Shown here: piece after piece, positions 8,583-16,879 of the stretch
Position numbering within the stretch: the first letter of the stretch is position 1
Layout: each line of letters starts with the position of its first letter
Assembly (NCBI GenBank): GCA_963835215.1
Contig: CAWIES010000004.1
Location: forward strand, 434,001 to 498,000
Length of the DNA: 64,000 bases
Direction of reading: 5' to 3'
Origin: Roseiarcus sp963835215
GTDB lineage: Bacteria > Pseudomonadota > Alphaproteobacteria > Rhizobiales > Beijerinckiaceae
The notes under the pieces: generated by a model
The model's database searches: none
What the model was told of the DNA's origin: nothing
The model's input: only the letters and a program-made list of their open reading frames with translations
Program-made: the position numbers and the translations under genes

Positions 8583-9632
8583 TTAGAAGCTGTGCAGACT
8601 GGGCCAGGTCAACGCGTGGGGATCGCAGCGGCCGTAGGCGACATCGAAGAGATATTGGGCGACCGCGCGCTCGTTGAACAATGCGTGATAGCGCGCCCAG
8701 CCGGCCGCGGCGATGCGTTGGCGGTACGGCCGATCTCCGGACAACTTACTGATTTTGTCCAACAATTCGTCGATGGTGGAGAAATAGACGAACTCATCTT
8801 CGCTGAATATGGACTGATAGCCGGCGGCGCGGTCGATCAGCACGGCGAGGCCATTGCCGGCGAGCTGGGCGAGCCGGTCGGAGGAATAGAGGAAAATGTC
8901 GTTGCGCTTGCTGACATTGAGGCCGATCGCGCAGGATTCCAGGGCGCGTTGATATTTCGCGCCAGCCAGCTGCGGCGCGCCTTCGACGCCGGGAGTGAGC
9001 ATCCGCAGCCGCGGCAGCGCGTCGTGAAGCTTGGCAATGAGGTCGCGCGAGGTCCAGTCGCGGCCGGCGACGAAACGGGGATCGCTCTGATTGCCGCAGG
9101 CGTAGAAAAGATCGAACGGCAATTCGGCGCGCTCGTGACAACGCCCCGTTTCAATCGACGGATCGACGGGATTGGGCATGAAGCCGAGGACGCGCCCGGG
9201 CTTATAAAAGGGCCGCAACGCTTCGCCCGCGCTGGTGATCAGGGTCGCGTCGACGACGTCGATCTTCGAGAGGATGGCTGCGACGTTCTCCGCCTCGAAC
9301 AAAGGATCGACGTTGTACTGGAGGATGCGCAGATCCGGCAGCGCGCGGCGCAGCTCAGCCAGCGTCTCCGCGCTCAGCGTGTTGGCGTGGCCGAGCAGGA
9401 TCAGCTCGGGCTCGATGCTACGGCAGAACTCGGCGAAAGCGCGATTGGCGGCCCGGCCGCCGAACGCGCGATGGCCGAGCAGCGTGCCCGACCTCGCAAC
9501 GTCGCGGTCCGAGAAATTGTAAACCGCATGGCCGTTGCGGATCAGGCCGTTGGAAATCTTGTGTTCGACCGAATGTTGGAAAGCCCCTTTGGCCTTGCGG
9601 CTGAAGTTGGCGGCGTGGACGATCCTCGCCAT
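8583..9632 (-). CDS. Glycosyltransferase, CgeB/GT1-like
   Basis: A 349-residue protein that begins MARIVHAANFSRKAKGAF and includes SIEPELILLGHANTLS, LRILQYNVDPLFEAENVA and, near the C-terminus, GLNVSKRNDIFLYSSDRLAQLAGNG followed by FSTIDELLDKI. The C-terminal region fits CgeB-type glycosyltransferases, where an Asp/Arg-Leu motif and a FxxxxEL helix bind the nucleotide sugar. ATG 9632 is clear. It lies upstream of, and on the same strand as, the GT4 gene, 88 bases apart, so the two may be co-expressed. Substrates are unknown. Confidence 0.7.
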   Translation of the reverse strand: MARIVHAANFSRKAKGAFQHSVEHKISNGLIRNGHAVYNFSDRDVARSGTLLGHRAFGGRAANRAFAEFCRSIEPELILLGHANTLSAETLAELRRALPDLRILQYNVDPLFEAENVAAILSKIDVVDATLITSAGEALRPFYKPGRVLGFMPNPVDPSIETGRCHERAELPFDLFYACGNQSDPRFVAGRDWTSRDLIAKLHDALPRLRMLTPGVEGAPQLAGAKYQRALESCAIGLNVSKRNDIFLYSSDRLAQLAGNGLAVLIDRAAGYQSIFSEDEFVYFSTIDELLDKISKLSGDRPYRQRIAAAGWARYHALFNERAVAQYLFDVAYGRCDPHALTWPSLHSF

Positions 9633-9749
9633 GGGGCCCCGCTGGCTTGTGAGAAGGGCTGCGGTATACGACGCCGGCCAGCCGACGCAAAGCCACGCGC
9701 CGGCGCCCTTGTTCGCCCGCCCCGCGCATGTTAGCCACGGCGCGAGCCT

Positions 9750-9826
9750 CGGGGTATAGCGCAGCCCGGTAGCGCGGAAGTTTTGGGTACTTCAGGTCGT
9801 AGGTTCGAATCCTACTACCCCGACCA
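9750..9826 (+). tRNA. tRNA-Pro (anticodon TGG)
   Basis: A 77-base cloverleaf including an encoded CCA. The acceptor CGGGGTA pairs with TACCCCG, the D arm is GCGC...GCGC, the anticodon stem GAAGT/ACTTC encloses loop TTTGGGT (anticodon TGG), and the T arm is GTAGG-TTCGAAT-CCTAC. It reads CCA and, by wobble, other proline codons. A second proline tRNA (GGG) lies at 20411-20488. Confidence 0.97.
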
Positions 9827-9862
9827 GGCTTCACCCGGGCGCGAAAAACAGGTGAAGGCGAT

Positions 9863-10165
9863 ATGACCGCTCGCATCTACCAGCCCGCCCGCAACGCAAT
9901 GCAGTCGGGTCAGGCCAAGGACAAGTGGATTATCGAGTTCGAGCCGGAATCGCCGCGCCAGGCCGAGCCGCTGATGGGCTGGACCAGCTCCACCGACATG
10001 CGCTCGCAAGTGCGCCTGCGCTTCGACAGCAAGGAGGAGGCGATCGCTTACGCTCAGCGCGCGGGCCTCGTCTACCGGATCGAAGAGCCCAAGCCCACGA
10101 CGCGCAAGGTCGTTTCCTATCCCGACAATTTCCGCGCCGGGCGTCTGACGCCGTGGTCGCACTGA
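9863..10165 (+). CDS. NADH dehydrogenase accessory subunit, NDUFS4 homologue
   Basis: A 100-residue protein of the 'ETC complex I subunit conserved region' family, the bacterial counterpart of mitochondrial NDUFS4 (18 kDa subunit). It begins TARIYQPARNAMQSGQAK, has WIIEFEPESPRQAEPLMGWTSS, and ends with the conserved KVVSYPDNFRAGRLTPWSH. Such supernumerary complex I subunits are largely limited to alphaproteobacteria and mitochondria, which supports the taxonomic placement. It lies apart from any nuo operon, between two tRNA genes, as usual for this gene. Confidence 0.92.
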   Translation: MTARIYQPARNAMQSGQAKDKWIIEFEPESPRQAEPLMGWTSSTDMRSQVRLRFDSKEEAIAYAQRAGLVYRIEEPKPTTRKVVSYPDNFRAGRLTPWSH

Positions 10166-10187
10166 CCCAAGGCGCGGACGCGGAGCC

Positions 10188-10264
10188 GGCTCCGTAGCTC
10201 AGTTGGATAGAGCAGCCGCCTTCTAAGCGGCAGGTCGCAGGTTCGAGTCCTGCCGGAGTCGCCA
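10188..10264 (+). tRNA. tRNA-Arg (anticodon TCT)
   Basis: A 77-base cloverleaf with encoded CCA. The acceptor GGCTCCG pairs with CGGAGTC (one G-T wobble), the anticodon stem GCCGC/GCGGC encloses loop CTTCTAA (anticodon TCT), and the T arm is GCAGG-TTCGAGT-CCTGC. It decodes AGA and AGG, rare codons in a GC-rich genome. It begins 22 bases after the NDUFS4-homologue stop. Confidence 0.97.
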
Positions 10265-10300
10265 GCCCGCCGTCGCTCGCCTGTCGAAAAGGACCCAATC

Positions 10301-11026
10301 CTGCAAACTGTAGCTTGTCTTCGCTGGGGAACGGGCTTTCCGGTCGACTACGCGAACCGTCTCTTTCGCGGGGTCATGCGCAATGTGACCCGCCCAACCC
10401 GCTTCATCGCCTTCACCGACGACGCCACCGGCCTCGATTCCGGGGTCGAAGCACGTGCGATTCCCCCGATCCGGCTGCCCGCGACCGGCCTTGGCGGCAG
10501 TCCGTGGCGCAAGTTGTCGCTGTGGTCGCGCGATCTTGGCGTCGAGGGCGACATCCTGTTCATGGACCTCGACACGGTGGTCGTGGGCCCGCTCGACGAT
10601 TTGTTCGATTATCATCCCGGCGAACTGGCGATCATCCGCGACTGGGGGACCAAGGACTGCGGCAACTCGTCGGTGATGCGATTTCCCGCCGGCGGCGCGC
10701 CGCATCTGGTCGATCGATTCGAGGCGGCGCCGTTGGAGATGCGGCGGCTCTATTCCAACGAGCAGGTCTACCTCAGCCGCGAGTCCGGTCTGCCCCCCGC
10801 CTATTGGCCAAGCGAGTGGTGCCCGAGCTTCAAAGCCACGATGATGCCGCATTTTCCGCTCAATCATTTCAAAGATGTGGCGATACCGGCGGGGGCCCGG
10901 GTGGTCGTGTTCACCGGACATCCGAGGCCGCACGAAGCTTTGGCCGGTGAGTGGCCAGCCCCCTGGTACAAACGAACCTACAAGCGGGTGCGCCCGGTGG
11001 CGTGGCTGAAGGATCACTGGCGCTGA
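10301..11026 (+). CDS. Glycosyltransferase-like protein (GT8/DXD type), start codon unclear
   Basis: The conserved reading frame begins LQTVACLRWGTGFPVDYANRLFRGV and continues RFIAFTDDATGL, with a DXD-type motif in ILFMDLDTVVVGPLDDL, WCPSFK, and VVFTGHPRPHEAL near the end. This fits a family of alphaproteobacterial glycosyltransferases. The first ATG in frame (10376) would remove the N-terminal CLRWGTGFP strand that belongs to the fold. AAAAGGA at 10287 places the start near 10298-10301, where the codons are ATC and CTG. A non-standard start or a base error there is likely. Acceptor and sugar are unknown. Confidence 0.7.
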   Translation: MQTVACLRWGTGFPVDYANRLFRGVMRNVTRPTRFIAFTDDATGLDSGVEARAIPPIRLPATGLGGSPWRKLSLWSRDLGVEGDILFMDLDTVVVGPLDDLFDYHPGELAIIRDWGTKDCGNSSVMRFPAGGAPHLVDRFEAAPLEMRRLYSNEQVYLSRESGLPPAYWPSEWCPSFKATMMPHFPLNHFKDVAIPAGARVVVFTGHPRPHEALAGEWPAPWYKRTYKRVRPVAWLKDHWR

Positions 11027-11230
11027 CTCTCTGGCCATCGACAGCTTGCGCGCCGAACGTCTTGAGCAATCTCGCGAATTGGCCTCTTACGATTCGCCAT
11101 TAGGCGTTTGGAAAGGAAGTCGGGGCAGAGTGACGACCGTGATGTTCCCCGACCCGCGTTTCCTCCCTTGTCGCCGCTTTGGCGCCCAGCGCAATCTGGC
11201 GCATCTCGCGCTCGCGATTGGGCGGGCGTT

Positions 11231-12232
11231 TTGAGCGCGCGCGGCGCCTTCCGCCGCTGCGGGTTGCTCGCGCTTGCGGCCGGCGGGCTCGCGGCCTGCG
11301 CGGGGCCTGGCGGCCAGCAATACGCCCGCCACGGCAGCAACGAGTATTTCTCCGTCGCAAAGTACGGGCCGGCGAGCCAGCGGATGGTCGCCGATGGCGA
11401 TCCCGTGCCGCACGGGGGCGGGCAATATCTGGTCGGTCATCCCTACACGATCGCCGGGCGCACCTATTATCCGCGCGAGAACGCCGGCTACAGCGCGGTC
11501 GGCATGGCGTCGTGGTACGGCGACGCCTTCCACGGGCGGCGCACCGCCAATGGCGAAATCTACGACATGCGCTCGCTGACCGCCGCCCATCCGACCATGC
11601 CGCTGCCGAGCTATGCGCGCGTCACCAATCTCATCAACGGCTACTCGATCATCGTGCGCGTCAATGACCGCGGCCCCTATTCGGGCGGGCGCATCATGGA
11701 CGTGTCCTCGCGCGTCGCCGACGTTCTCGATTTCAAAAACGCCGGCACCGGCAAGGTGAAGGTCGACTACGTCGGCCCGGCGCCGATCGAGGGCTCGGAC
11801 GACACGATGCTGCTCGCCAGCCTGCGCACCGATGGCGCGATGGCGATGCTCAACGCGCAGCCTCAAGCTCAACCTCAAGCCCAGCCCCAGCCGACCTATG
11901 TCGCCGAGGCCGATGACGCCACGCCGCCGCGGCCGAGTTTCGCGTCCTCGGCCCCTGTGGCGCCCCCGCGCGCGAACGATCTGCCGCTGGTCGCTACAGC
12001 AAATCCGAAACTGATGAAAGCGCCGCCGCCGCCCCCGCGCCCCTTCGACCTCGGCGAGATCGCGCGCATCATCAACACCGCTTCGGGCGCCCCATTGCCG
12101 CCGCAGCGCCGTCCGGTTCGCCAAGCCCTGTCGGGCGATCGCGCGCTGTATTTCAGCTCGGGCGAGACCCCAGCCTCGCGGCTATTGCGCGACGAGCCCT
12201 TCGCCGCGGTGACGAGCGCCGGGGATCGCTGA
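11231..12232 (+). CDS. rlpA: RlpA family lipoprotein (septal lytic transglycosylase-like)
   Basis: RlpA proteins are outer-membrane lipoproteins with a double-psi beta-barrel; in Pseudomonas RlpA cleaves denuded septal glycan. With a TTG start at 11231 the 333-residue protein opens with a lipoprotein signal peptide ending LAAC. The double-psi barrel follows: GMASWYGDAFHGRRTANGE (family WYG..F.G..TA.GE motif), LPSYARVTNLINGYSIIVRVNDRGPY. After the barrel the chain is Pro/Ala/Gln-rich (PQAQPQAQPQAQPQP) and I see no SPOR domain. An ATG at 11108 would add about 41 residues before the signal peptide. It is followed 99 bases later by dacC, consistent with a cell-wall theme. Confidence 0.88.
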   Translation: MSARGAFRRCGLLALAAGGLAACAGPGGQQYARHGSNEYFSVAKYGPASQRMVADGDPVPHGGGQYLVGHPYTIAGRTYYPRENAGYSAVGMASWYGDAFHGRRTANGEIYDMRSLTAAHPTMPLPSYARVTNLINGYSIIVRVNDRGPYSGGRIMDVSSRVADVLDFKNAGTGKVKVDYVGPAPIEGSDDTMLLASLRTDGAMAMLNAQPQAQPQAQPQPTYVAEADDATPPRPSFASSAPVAPPRANDLPLVATANPKLMKAPPPPPRPFDLGEIARIINTASGAPLPPQRRPVRQALSGDRALYFSSGETPASRLLRDEPFAAVTSAGDR

Positions 12233-12331
12233 GCCGCGCTCGGCTGAGGCCGCCTTTCCGTTGATTTGTCTTCAAGCCGGCGCCACAACTGGCGCGCGCC
12301 GCTTTGTCTCGGCGCCGCCTGAGGATCGGCT

Positions 12332-13501
12332 GTGTTTGTTCGTTTCACGCTCGCACTCATCGCCGCGCTGAGCCTGTCCGGCGCCGCGCTCGGCGCCGAG
12401 AACTTTCAGAGCGCGGCGCCCGAAGCGCTGCTGATCGACTACGAGAGCGGCGCAACGCTTTACGAAAAGAACGCCGACGCAACATTTCCCGCCGCGGCGC
12501 TGGTCAAGCTGATGACCGCCGAACTGGTCTTTCGCGAACTGAAGGCGGCCCGCATCACCCTCGACACGACGTTCACGGTTTCCGAGCACGCTTGGCGCAC
12601 CGGCGGCGGCCATGCGCACGCGACCGCGAGCTTCCTCGATGTGCATAGCGCGGTGCGGATCGAGGACCTCCTGCGTGGCCTGATCGTGCAGTCCGGCAAC
12701 GACGCGGCGATCACGCTGGCCGAGGGGCTTGCCGGATCGGAGGAGGCCTTCGCCGACTTGATGAACAAGCGCGCCGTCGAACTCGGCCTGCAGCACTCGG
12801 TCTTCGTCGATCCGTCGGGCCGGGACGACCCAACTCAGCGCGTCAACGCGCGCGACATGGCTGTGCTCGCTGCCGACATCATCCGCGAGTATCCCGACTA
12901 TTATCACTACTTCGGCGAGAAGGACTTCACCTGGAATAAGATCCATCAGATGAACCGCAATCCGCTGCTTGGCGCGGTCGCCGGCGCTGACGGGCTGAAG
13001 ACCGGCGACGACGCTGCGGGAGAATTCAGTCTGGTCGGTTCGGCGGTTGAGGACGGCCAGCGGCTGATCGTCGTCATCTCCGGCGTGAAGACCGCCGCTG
13101 AGCGCTCCGAGGAAGCGCGCAAGCTGCTCGAATGGGGCTTCCGTTCGTTCGAGCCGCGCGTGCTCTACCATGCTGGCACGGTGGTCGGCTCGGCCTCCGT
13201 CTATGGCGGCGCCTCGGGCGAGGCGCCTCTGGTCTGCGACACGGAGATCAAGGTCTTCCTCGCGCGCGGCGACCAGGAGCATCTGACCGCCAAGATCGCC
13301 TATCTCGGCCCGCTGGCGGCGCCGGTCGCCGCTGGCGCGCAGGTCGCGACCTTGCGGGTCTGGCGCGGCGCGACGCTCGTGCTCGAAGCGCCGCTGAAAA
13401 CCCAGAGCGCGGTTCCCCTCGGCGGTCTCGCTAAGCGGGCCTTCGACGCCGGTCTCGAGTTCGCCACCGATCTTGTTCGCGGCGCCCTGGCGAAGAACTG
13501 A
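12332..13501 (+). CDS. dacC: D-alanyl-D-alanine carboxypeptidase family (PBP5/6-like) with Ala in place of the catalytic Ser
   Basis: Class-A low-molecular-weight penicillin-binding protein family, normally trimming the terminal D-Ala of peptidoglycan stems. The 389 residues start with a Sec signal (FVRFTLALIAALSLSGAALG). Of the three motifs, SGN (residues 121-123, IVQSGNDAA) and KTG (223-225, GLKTGDDAAG) are present. The SxxK motif is not: the sequence is PAAALVKLMT, so Ala56 (codon 12497-12499, GCG) stands where family members have Ser, while Lys59 is kept. One base change (TCG to GCG) would explain it. The C-terminal beta domain from about residue 290 is present. GTG 12332 has GAGGA upstream. 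Its stop overlaps the tmk start (TGATG). Confidence 0.85.
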   Translation: MFVRFTLALIAALSLSGAALGAENFQSAAPEALLIDYESGATLYEKNADATFPAAALVKLMTAELVFRELKAARITLDTTFTVSEHAWRTGGGHAHATASFLDVHSAVRIEDLLRGLIVQSGNDAAITLAEGLAGSEEAFADLMNKRAVELGLQHSVFVDPSGRDDPTQRVNARDMAVLAADIIREYPDYYHYFGEKDFTWNKIHQMNRNPLLGAVAGADGLKTGDDAAGEFSLVGSAVEDGQRLIVVISGVKTAAERSEEARKLLEWGFRSFEPRVLYHAGTVVGSASVYGGASGEAPLVCDTEIKVFLARGDQEHLTAKIAYLGPLAAPVAAGAQVATLRVWRGATLVLEAPLKTQSAVPLGGLAKRAFDAGLEFATDLVRGALAKN

Positions 13502-14175
13502 TGGCGCTCGCGCCGGCGCGGGGCCGGTTCATCACTCTTGAAGGCGGGGAGGGGGCTGGCAAGTCGGTCCAGGCCCGCCGTCTCGCCGCCGCGCTGCGCG
13601 AACTTGGGCTCGGCGTCGTCTCGACCCGCGAGCCCGGCGGATCGCCCGGCGCCGAGGCGTTGCGCGAGGTCATTCTCACCGGCGGGGCGGCGCGCTTTGG
13701 CGCGGCGGGCGAAGCGTTGCTGTTCAGCGCCGCCCGGATCGACCACATCGACGCGACGATCGCGCCAGCGTTGAGGCGGGGCGACTGGGTGATTTCGGAC
13801 CGCTTCTTCGATTCGACCCGCGCCTACCAGGGGGTGGCCGGCTCGCTCGATCCGGCGCTGCTCGCCAGCCTCGAGCGCATTTCGGTCGGGCCCTGTCGGC
13901 CCGATCTGACATTGATGCTCGATCTGCCGGCGGACGAGGGGCTGGCGCGCGCCGCCGCCCGGCGCGGCGGCGATGTCCCCGACCGCTTCGAGCGTGAGAG
14001 CCTCGCCTATCATGAGACGCTGCGGCGCGCCTTCCTCGCCATCGCCGAGAGCGAGCCCTGGCGCTGCGCCGTGATCGACGCGCAGGCGAGCGAGGATGCG
14101 GTCGCCGCGGCGATCTGGGTGACGGTCGGCTCGCGGCTCGGTGACGCGCTGCCGCGCCCGGCGCGCCGCCGATGA
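13501..14175 (+). CDS. tmk: Thymidylate kinase
   Basis: Phosphorylates dTMP to dTDP. The 224-residue protein has the P-loop LEGGEGAGKS (about 13-22), TREPGGSPGAEALR, the DR motif ISDRFFDSTRAYQG and the LID region AARRGGDVPDRFERES. ATG 13501 shares its A with the dacC stop, and the tmk stop overlaps the holB start (ATGA at 14172), so dacC-tmk-holB are translationally coupled. The tmk-holB-metG-tatD order is widely conserved in alphaproteobacteria. Confidence 0.96.
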   Translation: MALAPARGRFITLEGGEGAGKSVQARRLAAALRELGLGVVSTREPGGSPGAEALREVILTGGAARFGAAGEALLFSAARIDHIDATIAPALRRGDWVISDRFFDSTRAYQGVAGSLDPALLASLERISVGPCRPDLTLMLDLPADEGLARAAARRGGDVPDRFERESLAYHETLRRAFLAIAESEPWRCAVIDAQASEDAVAAAIWVTVGSRLGDALPRPARRR

Positions 14176-15239
14176 GTCGCTCGGCTAACGACGCGCCGCC
14201 CGAAAGCGACGCATTTCCCGACGCGCCCCATCCGCGCTTCGCTACGCGCCTGATCGGACACCAGGGCGCCGAAGCGACGATGCTCGCCGCCTATCGCGAG
14301 GGGCGCCTCGCTCACGCCTGGCTGATTGGCGGGCGCGAGGGGATCGGCAAGGCGACGCTCGCCTGGCGCTTCGCGCGCTTCGTGCTGGCCAATCCCGATC
14401 CGAACGCGCCGGCGGTTCGCGCCGCCAAGGACCTCACGGTCGCCCCCGACCATCCCGCGGCGCGCCAACTTGGGGCGCTCGCGCACCCCGATTTCGCGCT
14501 GGTGCGGCGCGAGTGGAACGCCAAACCCAAGACCTTCTTCACCGACATCCGCGTTGACGACGTGCGCGCCGCATTGTCGATGTTTCACCTATCGGCGGCG
14601 TTCGGCGGCTGGCGTGTCGCCCTTGTCGACTGCGCCGACGACTTGAACCCGCACAGCGCTAACGCGCTGCTCAAGATGATCGAAGAGCCGCCGCCGCGTG
14701 CGCTCATCCTGATCGTCGCGCATCGGCCGGGGCAGGTGCTGGCGACGATCCGCTCGCGCTGTCGCCGACTGCTGCTCGAGCGTCTGACGCCGGACGAGAT
14801 CGAAACGGTAGTTGGCGGGCTCGGCGACCCGTGGGCGGCGATCGATCGGGCCCAGCGCGCCGCGGCGGCCGCGCGCGCCGATGGTTCGGTGCGTGAGACG
14901 CTGCGCCGGCTCGATCCGGAGGCGGCGGAGCTGGGCGCGCTGATCGACGCGGCGGTCGGCGATTTGCCGCGCCCCGATCCGCGCGCGGTCGATCGGCTCG
15001 CCGATGCGCTCGCCGGACGCGCCGCCGGCGATTCCTTCGCCGCCCTCTCGGCCGCGCTGTTCGAATGGCTGGCCGCGCGCGCCAGAGCCGACGCTTCGCC
15101 CGCGCAGCGGCGCACGCTTTCGGCGCTGTGGGACCGTATTCGCGCCGCGACGCGCGAGACCGAGGCGCTCAACCTCGACCGCCGTCTGCACGTTCTGGCG
15201 GTGTTCGAGGACATCGCCGGCGAGGCGCGCCGGCTCTAG
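14172..15239 (+). CDS. holB: DNA polymerase III subunit delta-prime
   Basis: Clamp-loader subunit of the replicase. Near the N-terminus are LIGHQGAEATMLAAYREGRLAH and the P-loop-like WLIGGREGIGKATLAWRFARF. VDCADDLNPHSANALLKMIEEPP is the characteristic Walker B/sensor region, followed by VLATIRSRCRRLLLERL (SRC sensor motif). The 355-residue length is typical of alphaproteobacterial HolB. It overlaps tmk by 4 bases and is followed by metG after 56 bases. Confidence 0.94.
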   Translation: MSRSANDAPPESDAFPDAPHPRFATRLIGHQGAEATMLAAYREGRLAHAWLIGGREGIGKATLAWRFARFVLANPDPNAPAVRAAKDLTVAPDHPAARQLGALAHPDFALVRREWNAKPKTFFTDIRVDDVRAALSMFHLSAAFGGWRVALVDCADDLNPHSANALLKMIEEPPPRALILIVAHRPGQVLATIRSRCRRLLLERLTPDEIETVVGGLGDPWAAIDRAQRAAAAARADGSVRETLRRLDPEAAELGALIDAAVGDLPRPDPRAVDRLADALAGRAAGDSFAALSAALFEWLAARARADASPAQRRTLSALWDRIRAATRETEALNLDRRLHVLAVFEDIAGEARRL

Positions 15240-15295
15240 AAACCCGCCCGATGCGCGCATTTCCAAGCGGCCGGAAATGCTCTAGGGAGGGCGCC

Positions 15296-16879
15296 ATGAG
15301 CGAGCCTTTCTACATCACCACCGCCATCCCCTACGCCAATGGCGCGCCCCATATCGGCCACGCCTACGAGCGCATCGCCACCGACGCGATCCAGCGTTTC
15401 ATGCGCCTGGACGGCCGTGAGACGCTGTTCGTGACCGGCATGGACGAGCATGGCCTCAAGATGCAGCAGACGGCCGCGCGCGAGGGGCTGACGCCGCTGG
15501 CGCTCGCCGACCGCACCGCGGCACAATTCGAGGCGATGGGCGAGCTGTTGAATGCGCGCGCCGACGACATCGTGCGCACCACGCAGGCGCGCCACAAGCG
15601 TGCGGTGCAGGCGATCTGGGAGCGGATGGCAAAGGCCGGCGACATCTACCTGTCGAACTATCGCGGCTGGTACTCGGTGCGCGACGAAGCCTATTTCGAC
15701 GAGAGCGAACTCACCGATGCGCCGGGCGGGGGCAAGCTCGCGCCGAGCGGCGCGCCGGCGCAATGGGTGGAGGAGGAGAGCTATTTCTTCAAGCTCTCGG
15801 CCTATGCTGATCGGTTGCTTGCGTACTATGCGGCCAACCCCGATTTCGTCACGCCGGAATCCTACCGCAACGAGATCGTCGCCTTCGTCAAGCGCGGCTT
15901 GGTCGATCTGTCGATCAGCCGCACCACGTTCGACTGGGGCGTGCCGGTGCCCGGCGACCCCAAGCACGTCATGTATGTCTGGGTCGACGCGTTGACGAAC
16001 TACATCACGGCGACCGGCTTTCCCGACGACGGGCCGCGCGCGCATTTCTGGCCGGCCAATGCGCATGTGATCGGCAAGGACATCACGCGCTTTCACGCGA
16101 TCTACTGGCCGGCCTTCCTGATGTCGGCGGGTCTGCCCGTGCCCAAGCAGATCGTCGTCCACGGCTTCCTGTTCAACCGCGGCGAGAAAATGTCGAAATC
16201 GGTTGGCAATGTCGTCAGCCCGGCCGATCTCGTCGCCGCCTATGGCGTCGACCAAATGCGCTATTTCTTCTTGCGTGAAGTGCCGTTCGGCCAGGACGGA
16301 ACCTATTCGCATGAGGCGATCGTCCAGCGCATCAACGCCGATCTCGCCAATGATCTTGGCAATCTCGCCCAGCGCTCGCTCTCGATGATCGCCAAGAACT
16401 GCGCCGGCGTCGTGCCGGACTGGCGCGCGGCCGAGCCCGGCGCGGCCGATCTCGCCATGCTCGCGCGCGCCGACGCGCTGATCGGCGCGGCGCGCACGGC
16501 GATGCGCGCGTTCGCCTTGCACCAGGCGATCGGTGCGGTGTTTGAAGTTATCGCCGCAGCCAACCGCTACTTCGCCGCCGCCGAGCCGTGGAAGCTCGCC
16601 AAGAGCGATCCCAAGCGCATGGCCCTGACGCTCTACACGACGATCGAGGTGGTGCGCATCGCCGCGATCCTGTTGCAGCCGGCGATGCCGGCGGCGATGG
16701 GCAAGCTGCTCGATTTGCTCGGAGTGTCCGCTGACGCGCGCAATTTCGTAGCGGTTGACGCAGGCAGCGGGGCAGGGAGCTACGCCACACCCAGCCGCCT
16801 GCAGCTCGGCGCGCGGCTGCCGGCGCCAACGCCGATCTTCCCGCGCTACGTCGAGCCCGACGGCGAGGCCAAGGCGTGA
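15296..16879 (+). CDS. metG: Methionyl-tRNA synthetase
   Basis: Charges initiator and elongator tRNA-Met. ATG 15296 follows AGGGAGGG. The protein is 527 residues with the class I signatures GAPHIGHAYE (HIGH) near residue 20 and GEKMSKSVGN (KMSKS) near residue 300, plus GMDEHG and the anticodon-binding helical domain at the C-terminus. It is the short form without a C-terminal EMAP II-like tRNA-binding domain, and I see no zinc-binding Cys set in the connective peptide, as in many alphaproteobacteria. Its stop overlaps the tatD start. Confidence 0.97.
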   Translation: MSEPFYITTAIPYANGAPHIGHAYERIATDAIQRFMRLDGRETLFVTGMDEHGLKMQQTAAREGLTPLALADRTAAQFEAMGELLNARADDIVRTTQARHKRAVQAIWERMAKAGDIYLSNYRGWYSVRDEAYFDESELTDAPGGGKLAPSGAPAQWVEEESYFFKLSAYADRLLAYYAANPDFVTPESYRNEIVAFVKRGLVDLSISRTTFDWGVPVPGDPKHVMYVWVDALTNYITATGFPDDGPRAHFWPANAHVIGKDITRFHAIYWPAFLMSAGLPVPKQIVVHGFLFNRGEKMSKSVGNVVSPADLVAAYGVDQMRYFFLREVPFGQDGTYSHEAIVQRINADLANDLGNLAQRSLSMIAKNCAGVVPDWRAAEPGAADLAMLARADALIGAARTAMRAFALHQAIGAVFEVIAAANRYFAAAEPWKLAKSDPKRMALTLYTTIEVVRIAAILLQPAMPAAMGKLLDLLGVSADARNFVAVDAGSGAGSYATPSRLQLGARLPAPTPIFPRYVEPDGEAKA

